Below, piece after piece: positions 44,270-54,372 of a DNA stretch of 64,000 nt. Within the stretch, counting starts at the first letter, position 1; the number at the start of each line of letters is the position of its first letter. The notes below the pieces were generated by a model that saw only the letters and a program-made list of their open reading frames with translations, was not told the DNA's origin and did no database searches. The position numbers and the translations under genes were made by a program. Where the stretch lies: contig NJBN01000012.1 in the NCBI GenBank assembly GCA_005223185.1, positions 1 to 64,000 of the forward strand. Direction: 5' to 3'. The DNA comes from a candidate division LCP-89 bacterium B3_LCP (GTDB taxonomy: Bacteria; Electryoneota; B3-LCP).

Positions 44270-45457
44270 TTACCCCCTCACAAAAACCCGCGGTACTCTG
44301 GTATTCACCTGCGTGGTCACTTCGTAGGAAATCGTATCCAACCAGCTAGCTACCTCTTCAGCGCTGATGCGGTCCTCACCCTGAGCTCCTATCAAAGCCA
44401 CCGGATCGCCCACTTCAACCCTTGTCTCGCCGCAATCCACCATCAACTGATCCATGCAGACCGTACCCACCACCGGCATCCTTTCACCACGTATCAAAAC
44501 CTGTCCTTTGTTAGATAGTGCTCGCGGGTAGCCATCGCCATAGCCTATGGGCACGGTGGCGATAGTGGTTTCTCGGGGAGCTTTCCAGGTGCAACCGTAA
44601 CTCACCGGCGTTCCTTCCGGTACCCGCTTGACGAAAACCACTTCCGATACCAGAGACATCACCGGTGTCAATCCTTCCGGAGGATCAAGTTCGTCTGAAG
44701 GTTGACACCCGTAGAGCGAAATCCCCAAGCGCACTAAGTTGAACAGGCTCTCTTCGTGGAAGAACAACCCGCCCGAATTAGCTATGTGAATTCTGGGTAT
44801 GGGACGCTGGAGTTCTTCCAGTTCGACCAACACCTTGCGGAAATGCTGCAATTGTTCCTTCGTGTAGGAAGTATCACTTTCATCTGAAGTCGCCAGGTGG
44901 GAATAGATACCGACAACGTTCAATTCTTCCAGAGATAACGCTTCTTTGATGAACGGCATAGCGTTCTGCCAGGATACGCCTATCCTGTTCATCCCCGTAT
45001 CGATTTTAAGGTGCACATTAGCCGAATGCCCTTTATTGCGCACTTCCTGAGCTACCTGACGCGCTAGAGCTATCGATGAAATGGTTAGATCCAGATCGTA
45101 CTCCAGGAAAAGCGCAGCCTGATACCCGACTGCGCCTCCTAATACCAGTATCGGCGTTCTGATGCCCGCTCGCCGCAGGGCAATGCCTTCTTCCAGGAAT
45201 CCCACTCCGAAGTAGGCCACCCCCTCCTTGACTAATACCCTCGCGGTTTCCTCTAAACCGTGCCCGTAGGCGTTAGCCTTCACCACCGCCATAATTGGTC
45301 GTTCACCGGCTAATTTATGCAGAAATTGATAGTTACTGCGCAGTGCTCCCAAGTCGATCACAGCGTGCGTCGGTCGCCGGCGCATTTTCCCCTGTAGATA
45401 TATTGAAGCTACAGAATCCCGGTGGATAGCGGATTCGGATGTGTTTATGTTGCTCAC
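44270..45457 (-). CDS. alr: alanine racemase
   Basis: 395 aa. PLP lysine at Lys60 (AVVKANAYGHG), the N-terminal TIM barrel and the C-terminal domain with VSYGCTWKAPRETTIATVPIGYGDGYPR holding the second catalytic Tyr, then GTVCMDQLMVD. It interconverts L- and D-Ala for peptidoglycan. The start is GTG overlapping the prfB stop (GTGA), so the two are translationally coupled. The family proper begins at about residue 26 (MRRRPTHAVIDL), so the N-terminal 25 residues are an extension and an internal start is conceivable. Confidence 0.95.
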   Translation of the reverse strand: MSNINTSESAIHRDSVASIYLQGKMRRRPTHAVIDLGALRSNYQFLHKLAGERPIMAVVKANAYGHGLEETARVLVKEGVAYFGVGFLEEGIALRRAGIRTPILVLGGAVGYQAALFLEYDLDLTISSIALARQVAQEVRNKGHSANVHLKIDTGMNRIGVSWQNAMPFIKEALSLEELNVVGIYSHLATSDESDTSYTKEQLQHFRKVLVELEELQRPIPRIHIANSGGLFFHEESLFNLVRLGISLYGCQPSDELDPPEGLTPVMSLVSEVVFVKRVPEGTPVSYGCTWKAPRETTIATVPIGYGDGYPRALSNKGQVLIRGERMPVVGTVCMDQLMVDCGETRVEVGDPVALIGAQGEDRISAEEVASWLDTISYEVTTQVNTRVPRVFVRG

Positions 45458-46564
45458 GATGACTTTATCTGGTTTTGCGCCATCAGATAACCTCTGATGA
45501 ATTTATCTATTTCGCCATCCATGACCGATTGCACGTCGGAAGTCTCAATTTCCGTGCGCAGGTCTTTGACCATTTTGTAAGGATGAAATACGTAGCTGCG
45601 AATTTGACTTCCCCAGGCGATCTCCCGCTTGCCCGCTTCGATCTCGTCCAAGCGTTTTTCCTCTTCCTCTTTCTTCAACTGATATAGGCGGGCTTTTAAT
45701 ATCTTCATAGCGTTTTCGCGGTTGCGGTGCTGAGAACGTTCTGCCTGGCTGGTAACCACAATGCCGGTGGGGGTGTGCGTAATACGCACTGCCGAATCCG
45801 TCTTGTTGACGTGCTGCCCTCCCGCACCTGAAGCGCGATAGGTATCAATTCGCAAATCCGATTGCACGATTTCGATTTCTATGTCATCATCCACCAGCGG
45901 ATAAACGAAAACCGAAGCGAAAGAAGTATGCCGCCTCTGATTGGCGTCAAACGGGGAAAGCCTGACCAAGCGGTGCACGCCGATCTCAGCTTTGAGATAT
46001 CCATAAGCGTATTCTCCGCTGACCTCGTATGTAGCTGATTTTATACCTGCCAGGTCTCCCTGTTGGTAATCAATCTCTTTAGCTTGAAAGCCGCGGCTCT
46101 CGATCCAGCGGTTGTACATTCGCAGGAGCATCCCCGCCCAGTCCATCGATTCCGTGCCGCCCGCACCCGGGTGGATGACCAAAAGTGCATTGCGGTGATC
46201 GTCTTCGCCTCCCAGCATGTTGCGAAACTCCAGGTCCGCCAGCTCATCTTCGATCTTTGCCAGCATTTTGCCAGTTTCCTGCAGGGTCGCATCGTCCTCT
46301 TCTTCTGCAGCCAACTCCAACAGAGTGTCCGCATCTTCCAGTTCCTGCTCCAATTCGTCCCAGGCTTCCGTCCAGGATTTCAATTGAGTTATCTGCTGCA
46401 GAATCTTTTTGGCTTCATCCCCATCATCCCAGAAATCAGGCGCTACCGACTGCTTCTCAAGCTTGGCGATAGCTTTTTCCTTCTGGTCCAGGTCAAAGAT
46501 AACCCCTGAGTTTGTCCAATCTTCCCTTCAGATTTGCTTCTAATTCTTTTAATTCATCGTACAT
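45454..46564 (-). CDS. prfB: peptide chain release factor 2, expressed by +1 programmed frameshift
   Basis: The large frame (46383 down to 45454) lacks the N-terminus. Translation begins at ATG 46564, reads 23 codons (MYDELKELEANLKGRL...), meets an in-frame TGA at 46495-46493 after CTT, and continues one base later to give 369 aa, the usual RF2 length. An AGGGG element lies just upstream of CTTTGAC, as in the known autoregulatory signal. The mature protein has SPF (RLSPFDANQ), the stop-codon-recognition tripeptide of RF2, and GAGGQHVNKTDSAV (GGQ). It ends translation at UGA and UAA. It is followed by alr with a 4-nt overlap. Confidence 0.95.
46493..46498 (-). other. prfB +1 programmed frameshift site (CTTTGA)
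   Basis: The P-site CTT and in-frame TGA are followed by C, giving the weak UGAC context. AGGGG lies a few bases upstream as the stimulatory internal Shine-Dalgarno. The downstream GAC codon is in the frame of the main RF2 body. When RF2 is scarce the ribosome slips +1 and RF2 is made. Confidence 0.93.
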
Positions 46565-46641
46565 GATTGTCTCTTGTATGAGAGGTAGCGCGGGGACACG
46601 TGAAAGACTTACACCTTGCCCACGCCATTTAGCTTTATATA

Positions 46642-48228
46642 TTATTTACCTGATAACCGATTAATTTTATCCCACCTAATATACGGCGATGACTTCAGCA
46701 AATGCAGGATGTGCCCCCAAATTTTCACTTTCTCATAATCGGTTGAAAGATAGGGTTCAGCTTCCGGTTTTCCTTCCAAAGACCAGGTCTGCAGGACTAT
46801 ATCAGGCTTCAGTTCACCGATAGAATACTCATAATCCCATTTCATGTGACCCGGGTAAAAAGCGGTTTGAGGCGACTTATTGGGATCACTGCGCATGGGT
46901 AAATGAGCGATCTTGCGATCGTTTTTACCTAAAAGATCCACCACAGGACGATTAGAAAAGTAGGGGAAAGCTCCCGCCCAGGTAATGGCAGTTTTAGCTT
47001 GCGGTTCTGTTATATCCTTAACCAATAACGCTTTTTCCACCATCTGTTTATTATCACTGACATACAGCGGCGGATTGATCAGCAGTAATTCCATGGCAGA
47101 ACTGTGCACCAAATTGATGCGAAACAGTGCGAAGATCAGTACCAGTATCATTGCTGCCCGGATCCATCCGGAGCTTTGTCGACATTTCGCCATAGCTCCC
47201 CGGCGTATCTCCTGCAGGCTGTAAGCAAGCAGGATGAACAACAGCGGCATCACAGAGGCAACGTACCGGTTGGTTATGCCGATGTGTTCCCAGGCATCAC
47301 CGCCAACGTAAATGCTGTATCCCAATTGCGTTAGAAATACCCAGAGTAGTAGGAAAACGTACCTGTCACGCCGAAACAGGATTACCGCAAAAGGCAGCAA
47401 AAAGAATATCACGTCCATTCGGTGGATAAGTCCACCGACTGCGTACAACCCCCTGGTGATTCTGTGAAAGAGCGGATAACCGGTCAGCTTCAAATAATAT
47501 GTATTGGGTAGAATGTCGCCATAATACCACCAGCGAAGCAGCGTCTGCAAAGCCATGAAGAAAACCAATATCGAAATACCCCAGAGGAAGTTCTGCCAAC
47601 GCCTCTCTTTCTGGAAGATAACCAGGTAGCCAAGAATTGCTAAGAACAGAACAATCATATCCATGCGGATGAGTGTCGCTATTCCCAATAGCATGAACAA
47701 ACGCACAGGAACGGCTTTCTGCCCCGCATTTCGCATGACCATCCATACAGTAGCAGTCGTTATCAGCGTCAAAATGCTGACTTCCATCCCTTGCAGGCTC
47801 CATGTATTCAGCGAATAGTAAAAAGCTGTAAGAGCCACCGTTCCCATTGAAACGAAGGTGGAATTATCAGAGATATAATCAGCTATTGACTTGACAAAGA
47901 ACAGGTTTATCAACAAAAACAGGGCGCCACTGATCTGAATGAACAGGCTTACTTTCGTGAGCCCCACCGGCAAAAGGTGAAAGAGAGCCATATAGATCAC
48001 CCAGAGAGGGTTGGTGTATCCCTCCACCCGTTCACTTCCCGGATACCACACCAAACCATGACCGGCAGCCAAGTTTTTGGCATAAGTCATGGAAACCATA
48101 GCATCGTCAAAGAGCGAAAAATAGTGCTCATCTTCGATAGCGAAGCTGGTCTTAGAAATATAGCAGGATGCGTAGATAATGAACAGTAACAGAAGGAGCG
48201 CGAAGGTGATGTTATTTCGTTTTAGCAT
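46642..48228 (-). CDS. GT-C-fold membrane glycosyltransferase-like protein
   Basis: 528 aa with about ten to twelve hydrophobic segments and a soluble C-terminal part. The first external loop reads FDDAMVSMTYAKNLAAGHGLVWYPGSERVEGYTNPLW, the Asp-Asp loop of a large family of GT-C (ArnT/PMT-related) polyprenyl-phosphate-sugar transferases. The donor and acceptor cannot be read from sequence. It lies between spoIID-like and prfB genes on the same strand, in no obvious glycan cluster. Confidence 0.75.
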   Translation of the reverse strand: MLKRNNITFALLLLLFIIYASCYISKTSFAIEDEHYFSLFDDAMVSMTYAKNLAAGHGLVWYPGSERVEGYTNPLWVIYMALFHLLPVGLTKVSLFIQISGALFLLINLFFVKSIADYISDNSTFVSMGTVALTAFYYSLNTWSLQGMEVSILTLITTATVWMVMRNAGQKAVPVRLFMLLGIATLIRMDMIVLFLAILGYLVIFQKERRWQNFLWGISILVFFMALQTLLRWWYYGDILPNTYYLKLTGYPLFHRITRGLYAVGGLIHRMDVIFFLLPFAVILFRRDRYVFLLLWVFLTQLGYSIYVGGDAWEHIGITNRYVASVMPLLFILLAYSLQEIRRGAMAKCRQSSGWIRAAMILVLIFALFRINLVHSSAMELLLINPPLYVSDNKQMVEKALLVKDITEPQAKTAITWAGAFPYFSNRPVVDLLGKNDRKIAHLPMRSDPNKSPQTAFYPGHMKWDYEYSIGELKPDIVLQTWSLEGKPEAEPYLSTDYEKVKIWGHILHLLKSSPYIRWDKINRLSGK

Positions 48229-48241
48229 AATATATCATTAC

Positions 48242-49993
48242 CTAAGGCTCCAACGGTCCATAAGTGCTTCTGACTTCCGATTCCTTGTAATAATGCGTTA
48301 AGATATCCTTGTATTTATAGCTATCCAGCGCCATTATGGCGGCTCCAATTTGACACATGCCTACACCATGTCCCCAACCTGCTCCGCGGAAAGTGAACCC
48401 CAGAGGTGTCCCGATTTCACCCATCTCCATATCTATTACAAAACAACTACTGCGCAGGTATGTGGGAGATAATGCTCGCCGAATATTCAATTCCTTCTTG
48501 ACCCTGATGTTCTTCCTGCTGCCTAAGATTTCAATCTCCTTTAATCTCCCGGAAACACCTCTGTCCAAGAGGATTATATCGTAAAGCGTGCCGATGTCCT
48601 CACCGGTGCGCTTCTTGATTATGTCCTCTAACTGCTTGCGTGAATAACTCACCTCCCAGCGGAAATATTTCTTACTGTAGGCAAGTATATTGGGAAGATC
48701 ATCACGATTTAAACTGCAGAACACGTCGGGCCTTGCATCGACCCATTTGCGCACAGCCTTCTCCTTGGTGAGTTTAAGTTTGGGCAGATCATCCTTCTCA
48801 GCTTTGGAATCATAGATTCCTTGCAGATAGGGTTCTTCCGGTGGATTCCAGACGTTCTGTTTGTGTTCGGTGTGCCCGCCGCAGACTGCGGAATACACCG
48901 CATCGCAGATACGGTCCTCATAATACAGGATTTCACCGGTGGTCGATCCCACAGCTTCGTCAGTACTCTCAGCTTCGTTGGTCGTCCCCGAATATACCTG
49001 GCAGTGGACGTTCGCACAGAAATCATAGGGGTCGTTATTGTGCTTGGTGCCTAATTTTGCCAACACTTCACTCCGTGCTGCCACAGCTTGTGCTTTTAGC
49101 GCCTCCAATGGGTAGCCCGCAGGCATTTCTGCCGGGACGACTCCTTTCAGATATCGGTCAATGGTTATTTCCGAAATTCCGCAAAGCCTGGCGTCATTAC
49201 CCACTCTTATCTCAATTATCCCTTTATAAGTGCGGTCTGACATCGATTCCCAGTTAAATCCCGAACCCACCTTTACGCCGTACAGAGTAATAGTGGACTC
49301 ATCGGAGATTGGCACTATCCGGAAACCGTTCTCGATCATAGCGGAATAATCGTATTCAGCATCGTAAACTTCGATTTTCCCCTCCGGATCTTTCACCTTT
49401 TCCCTGATCACGCGAGGAGCGTACTCCTCCATGAACTTTTGCAGCAGCTTCTTGGCTTCCGCCTCCGTCTCGAATGCCCCTGCAAGGATGCGGTATTTGG
49501 TATTGTCATTTACCATCTGTCCTGTAATAACCAACTGCCCGCCTATTCGCTGCATGCGAACCTGTGGATGGAGCCTTCTTAACCGCTCCACCATCTCCAG
49601 CGCCTGAGCTTCCTCACGGCAGGCCGTTACCAGCACGCTGTAGATGAATGTAGCGCCATGTACCTGTTCCAACAGTGACCGCCATTTTAAATGCGAAGTG
49701 ACGTCCGTGAATATCGGTTCACCGCTTAAATCTGTAAGGTTGAATTTGCCGGAAACGCGAAAGTCTATCTTTTCGTATCCTTCCATGAATCCTATGCGCA
49801 GTATCGGTTGAGAAGGAAATTGCTTCAGGACAATTTTGGGGATGTCTTCTTCCATCTTCTCTATCGCATCATCTGGAAGAAACCCTGACTTTTTGTTGGA
49901 CATGGATGCCTCACGCTTTACAAAGACGTTACAACCACCCTGTATCAACAGGAGGGTAATCAGTAGTACTGTGTGTGTTTTATGTTGGATCAT
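48242..49993 (-). CDS. SpoIID/LytB-domain lipoprotein with SPOR domain
   Basis: 583 aa. Lipoprotein-type signal (LLITLLLIQGGCNVF). Residues about 110-190 form a SPOR-like peptidoglycan-binding domain (FIYSVLVTACREEAQALEMVERL ... YRILAGAFETEAEAKKLLQKF). The SpoIID domain follows from about 255 (LCGISEITIDRYLKGVVPAEMPAGYPLEALKAQAVAARSE, then YSAVCGGHTEHKQNVW, and near the end GAGWGHGVGMCQIGA). SpoIID-type enzymes are lytic transglycosylases acting on denuded glycans, which suits the SPOR module. The organism need not sporulate; such proteins occur in many Gram-negative lineages. Confidence 0.88.
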   Translation of the reverse strand: MIQHKTHTVLLITLLLIQGGCNVFVKREASMSNKKSGFLPDDAIEKMEEDIPKIVLKQFPSQPILRIGFMEGYEKIDFRVSGKFNLTDLSGEPIFTDVTSHLKWRSLLEQVHGATFIYSVLVTACREEAQALEMVERLRRLHPQVRMQRIGGQLVITGQMVNDNTKYRILAGAFETEAEAKKLLQKFMEEYAPRVIREKVKDPEGKIEVYDAEYDYSAMIENGFRIVPISDESTITLYGVKVGSGFNWESMSDRTYKGIIEIRVGNDARLCGISEITIDRYLKGVVPAEMPAGYPLEALKAQAVAARSEVLAKLGTKHNNDPYDFCANVHCQVYSGTTNEAESTDEAVGSTTGEILYYEDRICDAVYSAVCGGHTEHKQNVWNPPEEPYLQGIYDSKAEKDDLPKLKLTKEKAVRKWVDARPDVFCSLNRDDLPNILAYSKKYFRWEVSYSRKQLEDIIKKRTGEDIGTLYDIILLDRGVSGRLKEIEILGSRKNIRVKKELNIRRALSPTYLRSSCFVIDMEMGEIGTPLGFTFRGAGWGHGVGMCQIGAAIMALDSYKYKDILTHYYKESEVRSTYGPLEP

Positions 49994-50063
49994 TCAAGTG
50001 CGGTTCAGCCTGTACGCGTACGTGACTGAAACGATCTGGGAAAAAACTACTCAAGCTGGAGAT

Positions 50064-51248
50064 TCAGGATTCTATCAGACCGTGATGTAGTCTATAGAGT
50101 AGTTCATTGACTCTGCTGTCTATAATGCAAAAGGAAACGCGCACCGAACTGCAGCAGTACCATCGGGGCGTTATTTTATTCTCTTCAATTATTGCTTGTA
50201 ACCTGGCGAAATACTTTCCCCCCGGTTCAAGACCTGATCCTATAGCAGAAATCCTTCCGAAAGTTCTTCTGTACAAATAAGCTCTTGAACCCCACTCGGT
50301 TGATAATAACGTATCCGTGTAAACTCCGCCCGGTTCTACGTATTTTTTGTCAATTAGAATTACAGGTCTCGTTGATTCACTGTGCAGACTTCTTATGATA
50401 ACTCCTTCGGCGTGCAGATCGGATAAAGACGAAGATAAATCGCTCTGCCTACCTAATTTGATCGCCCCTAAGTCTCTTAAGGCGTTCAACCCTCGTACTC
50501 CCCCCTTGGTGAAATCACCGCTGGTAATTATCGTCCCGACTGCACCGGTATCCGTTCGTCCCACACCGATATCCACATTGTGTTGGCGCGCTAACGTAAC
50601 GGCGTCAGCAGCAATAACTTTCGAGCCGGTAGCGGAAAATTCGAGCATTTCGGTATAGTCAACTTGATTGATTATACGCGCATTGGGAACCTCGCGCGGA
50701 TCAGCAGTATAAACGCCATCAACGTCCTTTAAGATTCGGCACTGAACAGCTCCTAATGAGGCAGCTAAAGCAACCGCAGTGGTGTCTGATCCACCCCTGC
50801 CAAGCGTGGTGATCTCCTTTTCCACGCTGACACCCTGGAACCCTGCCACTATCGGTATCTGACCCTTTTCCAGAACCTGGTGTATTCTGGCGCAGCGAAT
50901 TTCCACTATCCTGGCGCGGGTGTGATTTGTGTCAGTGATGATTCCAACCTGCGAACCTGTTAATGATACCGCTTCATACGGTCCTTCCGAATTTATCGCC
51001 ATGGCCAACAAGGCGATGGATATTCGTTCACCTACAGAAAGCAGCATGTCCAATTCCCGCGCACCTGGATGGTCGGTTATCTGGTCCACCATGGTGAGGA
51101 AATGATCGGTCGTTTCCCCCATGGCAGAAACCACAACCACAGGATCCTCACCGGATGCTTTGCATCTGATTACCTGTCTTGCTACTGCTACCAGATTATC
51201 CGTGGTGGCGATGGAACTGCCGCCGTATTTCAGGACTATTATTGGCAA
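50064..51248 (-). CDS. lysC: aspartate kinase
   Basis: 394 aa. Catalytic KYGGSS at 7-12, then GERISIALLAMAI, GFQGVSVEKEITTLGRGGSDTTAVALA and the C-terminal ACT regulatory region (SSSLSDLHAEGVIIRSL ... SSVRVSFCIIDSRVNELLYRLHHGLI). It phosphorylates L-aspartate, the entry to lysine, diaminopimelate and threonine synthesis, and is usually feedback-inhibited by lysine through ACT. It is the third gene of dapA-dapB-lysC, 35 nt after dapB. Confidence 0.95.
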   Translation of the reverse strand: MPIIVLKYGGSSIATTDNLVAVARQVIRCKASGEDPVVVVSAMGETTDHFLTMVDQITDHPGARELDMLLSVGERISIALLAMAINSEGPYEAVSLTGSQVGIITDTNHTRARIVEIRCARIHQVLEKGQIPIVAGFQGVSVEKEITTLGRGGSDTTAVALAASLGAVQCRILKDVDGVYTADPREVPNARIINQVDYTEMLEFSATGSKVIAADAVTLARQHNVDIGVGRTDTGAVGTIITSGDFTKGGVRGLNALRDLGAIKLGRQSDLSSSLSDLHAEGVIIRSLHSESTRPVILIDKKYVEPGGVYTDTLLSTEWGSRAYLYRRTFGRISAIGSGLEPGGKYFARLQAIIEENKITPRWYCCSSVRVSFCIIDSRVNELLYRLHHGLIES

Positions 51249-51283
51249 TTTGTTAGAGATGGTGTTAATTGATTTTTACCTCT

Positions 51284-52042
51284 TTACAATCCCAGCACCT
51301 TTCGCATATCGTAAAAACCGGGTGGCTTTCCAATGATGAAGTTGACTGCCGCAAAAACCCCTTTAGTGAAGGCTTTTCGTGAACTGGCACGGTGAGTCAA
51401 CTCTAAGCGTTCACCCACACCGGTGAATAGGACCGTGTGCTCACCCGTAACGTCACCCGCCCGAATCGAATGATGCTGAACGGAAACGTCAGGGTCAATT
51501 AGATGTAGATATTGTTCGATCATCAACGCTGTTCCTGAAGGTGCATCCCGTTTAGTTCGGTGGTGCGTCTCAACTACGTCTATGTCGTATCCCCCGCCAA
51601 CTAATTCTTGCACCCTTTGAGAAAGTGCGATTAGGACGTTTATGCCTAAAGACATGTTCGCTGAATAGAGGATGGGTATTTCACCAGCAAGCTCCTCCAT
51701 GCGATTGCGGGCTTTTGAGTCAAATCCGGTAGAACCCACGATTGCTGCTACCTTCTTTTTTGCGGCTCTTTCTAAATGCGAGATGACCCCATCTGCAGGA
51801 GCGCTAAAATCAATAAGGACACCGCAATCATCAAGGAATGTTTCCACATTGTCCGCTTCGATGGTGATGCCCCCGATCTTCGTCCCTAATAACCTGTAAT
51901 CAAGCGATTCATAACCGCGCACTATGGTCACATTCTGGTATAGCAGAGCTTCTGATAGAATCTCCCGCCCCATGCGCCCCCCAACACCGCATAAACCCAC
52001 CGCAATAGTATCTTGCGCAGGATTATTCTTTGATGATTCCAT
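51284..52042 (-). CDS. dapB: 4-hydroxy-tetrahydrodipicolinate reductase
   Basis: 252 aa. Nucleotide-binding GLCGVGGRMGREI at the N-terminus, DFSAPADGV, then IPILYSANMSLGINVL and VVETHHRTKRDAPSGTALM with the catalytic His and Lys. The C-terminal fold ends in GKPPGFYDMRKVLGL. It makes tetrahydrodipicolinate with NAD(P)H in the diaminopimelate/lysine pathway. It overlaps dapA by 20 nt and is followed by lysC. Confidence 0.96.
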   Translation of the reverse strand: MESSKNNPAQDTIAVGLCGVGGRMGREILSEALLYQNVTIVRGYESLDYRLLGTKIGGITIEADNVETFLDDCGVLIDFSAPADGVISHLERAAKKKVAAIVGSTGFDSKARNRMEELAGEIPILYSANMSLGINVLIALSQRVQELVGGGYDIDVVETHHRTKRDAPSGTALMIEQYLHLIDPDVSVQHHSIRAGDVTGEHTVLFTGVGERLELTHRASSRKAFTKGVFAAVNFIIGKPPGFYDMRKVLGL

Positions 52043-52904
52043 GTCCTTTCAGCTCCCGGATTAGTACCTGACGATTATCTTCTGACAGCGGCGCCAATGG
52101 TGGACGAACCTGACCTGCATCGTAGCCCATCAAACAGAGAGTCTCCTTCACCGCAATAGGATTGGTCTCTATGAAAAGAGCTTTAAGTAACGGCCAGATT
52201 TGCAGATGTGCTTGAATCGCTTCACCGACCTTGCCGCTGAAGAACTGCTTCATTAAATCCTTCAACTGCCTGGGTACGATGTTGGCTGCAGCTGAAATAG
52301 CGCCTTTACCACCACAAGTCAGCGTGGGGAGGATCAAGGTATCATCCCCTGCTAAAATATTTATGTGATCGCCGCAGAGAATCGCCATTTCCGATATCTG
52401 ATCTAGATTGCCTGAAGCCTCCTTGATGGCTGTAATTCTTTCATGACCGCACAAACGGGATAGTGTCTGCGGAGTCATGTTTACTGACGTGCGACCAGGA
52501 ATATTATATAGAATCAGCGGTATAGGTGAGGCATCCGCTATCATGGTAAAATGCCGGTATAAACCCTCTTGCGTTGGTTTGTTGTAATAGGGGCAGATTA
52601 CCAGTGCACCGGTGGCGCCCAACTCTGCCGCTCGTTTGGTGCGTTTGATGGTGGCTTCCGTGCTGTTGGTCCCCGTACCCGCAATTACAGGAACTCTACC
52701 GGCGACAGCTTCAACGCAGATGGTTATCACCACGTCGCGCTCAGAGTTAGATAGTGTGGGAATCTCACCTGTTGTACCTAAGGGAACCACGCCATCGACG
52801 CCGCTGGAGATCAAATCTACAACCAGTTTATTAAGTACTTCTGTAGCGATCCCTTTATCGGAAAAAGGGGTAATTAAAGCTGGGAATAGTCCTTCGAACA
52901 TCAT
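52023..52904 (-). CDS. dapA: 4-hydroxy-tetrahydrodipicolinate synthase
   Basis: A 293-aa TIM-barrel aldolase. GTTGEIPTLS and GTGTNSTEATI, Tyr in LILYNIPGRTSVN, and the Schiff-base lysine in RITAIKEASGNLDQI, with a closing AGDDTLILPTL and GGKGAISAAANI. It condenses pyruvate with aspartate semialdehyde. It is first in the dapA-dapB-lysC unit; asd is not in the window. TATAAA lies a few bases upstream but no clear -35 was found. Confidence 0.96.
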   Translation of the reverse strand: MMFEGLFPALITPFSDKGIATEVLNKLVVDLISSGVDGVVPLGTTGEIPTLSNSERDVVITICVEAVAGRVPVIAGTGTNSTEATIKRTKRAAELGATGALVICPYYNKPTQEGLYRHFTMIADASPIPLILYNIPGRTSVNMTPQTLSRLCGHERITAIKEASGNLDQISEMAILCGDHINILAGDDTLILPTLTCGGKGAISAAANIVPRQLKDLMKQFFSGKVGEAIQAHLQIWPLLKALFIETNPIAVKETLCLMGYDAGQVRPPLAPLSEDNRQVLIRELKGHGIIKE

Positions 52905-52978
52905 GAACCAATTTTTTTATACTCTATGTGAGCCTTTGGGACTTTTACTTCCATGTTAGTTTTCCGCGTATTGAAAAA

Positions 52979-54361
52979 TCACCCTTCCGGTATGATTTTT
53001 CCCGGATTGAAGATGCCATCCGGATCAAACGATTCCTTGATTTTCCGCAGGGTATCCAATTCCGCAGATTCCATCTGCAGACGCATGAATTCACGCTTGA
53101 CAATGCCGATTCCGTGCTCTCCTGAAAGGGAACCGTCCAGCCTCACCACTTCCTTGAAAACTTCCTCAATTGCCTGCAGAGAACGCTGATGTTGAAGTGT
53201 ATCATCAGCATCGTACATTACATTCACGTGAATATTGCCGTCACCAGCATGACCATAACAGGGAATGGGTAAGTCGTAACGCTGTGATATCCGGCGGACT
53301 TCATTTAAGAGGTCCGGTATTCTGGAGCGTGGAACAGATACGTCCTCGTTCATTTTGCCGGATGCTAAGCGGGATAAGGAAGGCGAGATAGAACGGCGCA
53401 ATGTCCATAATTGTTCCGCTTCTTCCAGATTTTCGGTGGATGCTATTTCTATTGCCTGCCGGTTGTTGCATATACTTTCGATCTCAGCGACTCTGCCTTT
53501 GATCTCCTCCCGGTTCCCGTCAACTTCAATTAACAGTAATGCCTCCGTGTTATTTGGAAGCTGTGTCCCGGTATAGGCCGTAATTGCATCCAAAACTGCT
53601 TTATCCATCAGCTCGCAAACGGAAGGCAGAATTCCTGCTGCCATTATTTCGGCAACTGAATTGCTCGCATAATCCATGGAAGTAAAGAAGATCCGTAGCG
53701 TTCCTCTCGCTTCCGGAGTATCAATTAAGCGAAGCGAGATCTTGGTTATTATTCCTAAAGTGCCTTCGGAACCTACCAGAAGAGGAGTGAGATCAGGAAT
53801 GCTGTTTTTGCTATCCAGTATCCCCGTATAGCACAACTCGCCGCGCGCTGATACGAATTCTAAGCCCTGGACGTAATGCTTGGTTGTGCCGTACTTAACG
53901 CAGCGGAGTCCACCGGCGTTCTCAGCAACGTTTCCACCAATGCTGCTTATCTTGTGACTTGATGGGTCAGGCGGATAGAATAGTCCTACTTTGGCAGCCT
54001 CATCCTGAACGGTAGCGGTGATAACACCTGGTTCAACCAGCGCAGTCTTATTTTCCTCATCAATACCTAAGATATCGTTCATCCGTTCGGTGCATAATAC
54101 CATCCCCTGTCGAAGCGGTACAGAACCCCCTGACATGCCGGTTCCACCTCCGCGCGGAGTAATCCTGTAACCTTCATCCCTGGCGAATTTAACTGACTGT
54201 ATTATATCATCGGCTGCTTCAGCGAGTACCACCATTTCAGGCGTACTCCGTTCAGAAGACACGTCGTATGAATAGGTCAATAGATCTTCAGGAGAGGTCA
54301 GAACCTTGTGACGCCCCAGAGCTCGCTGGAAAGTTTTTAAAGGATTGGATCGAAACAGCAT
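52979..54361 (-). CDS. FAD-linked oxidase, GlcD / D-lactate dehydrogenase family
   Basis: 460 aa, PCMH-type FAD-binding domain (RITPRGGGTGMSGGSVPLRQGMVL; LVEPGVITATVQDEAAKVGLFYPPDPSSHKISSIGGNVAENAGG; GSEGTLGIITKISLRL) and the C-terminal domain with GHAGDGNIHVNVMYD and SLSGEHGIGIVKREFM. It oxidises a 2-hydroxy acid such as glycolate or D-lactate; the substrate is not determinable. The usual iron-sulfur partner (GlcF) is not adjacent. The leader contains a perfect 16-bp tandem duplication and the promoter at 54421-54449. The ribosome site is weak. Confidence 0.9.
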   Translation of the reverse strand: MLFRSNPLKTFQRALGRHKVLTSPEDLLTYSYDVSSERSTPEMVVLAEAADDIIQSVKFARDEGYRITPRGGGTGMSGGSVPLRQGMVLCTERMNDILGIDEENKTALVEPGVITATVQDEAAKVGLFYPPDPSSHKISSIGGNVAENAGGLRCVKYGTTKHYVQGLEFVSARGELCYTGILDSKNSIPDLTPLLVGSEGTLGIITKISLRLIDTPEARGTLRIFFTSMDYASNSVAEIMAAGILPSVCELMDKAVLDAITAYTGTQLPNNTEALLLIEVDGNREEIKGRVAEIESICNNRQAIEIASTENLEEAEQLWTLRRSISPSLSRLASGKMNEDVSVPRSRIPDLLNEVRRISQRYDLPIPCYGHAGDGNIHVNVMYDADDTLQHQRSLQAIEEVFKEVVRLDGSLSGEHGIGIVKREFMRLQMESAELDTLRKIKESFDPDGIFNPGKIIPEG

Positions 54362-54372
54362 CGTCTTTTCTG

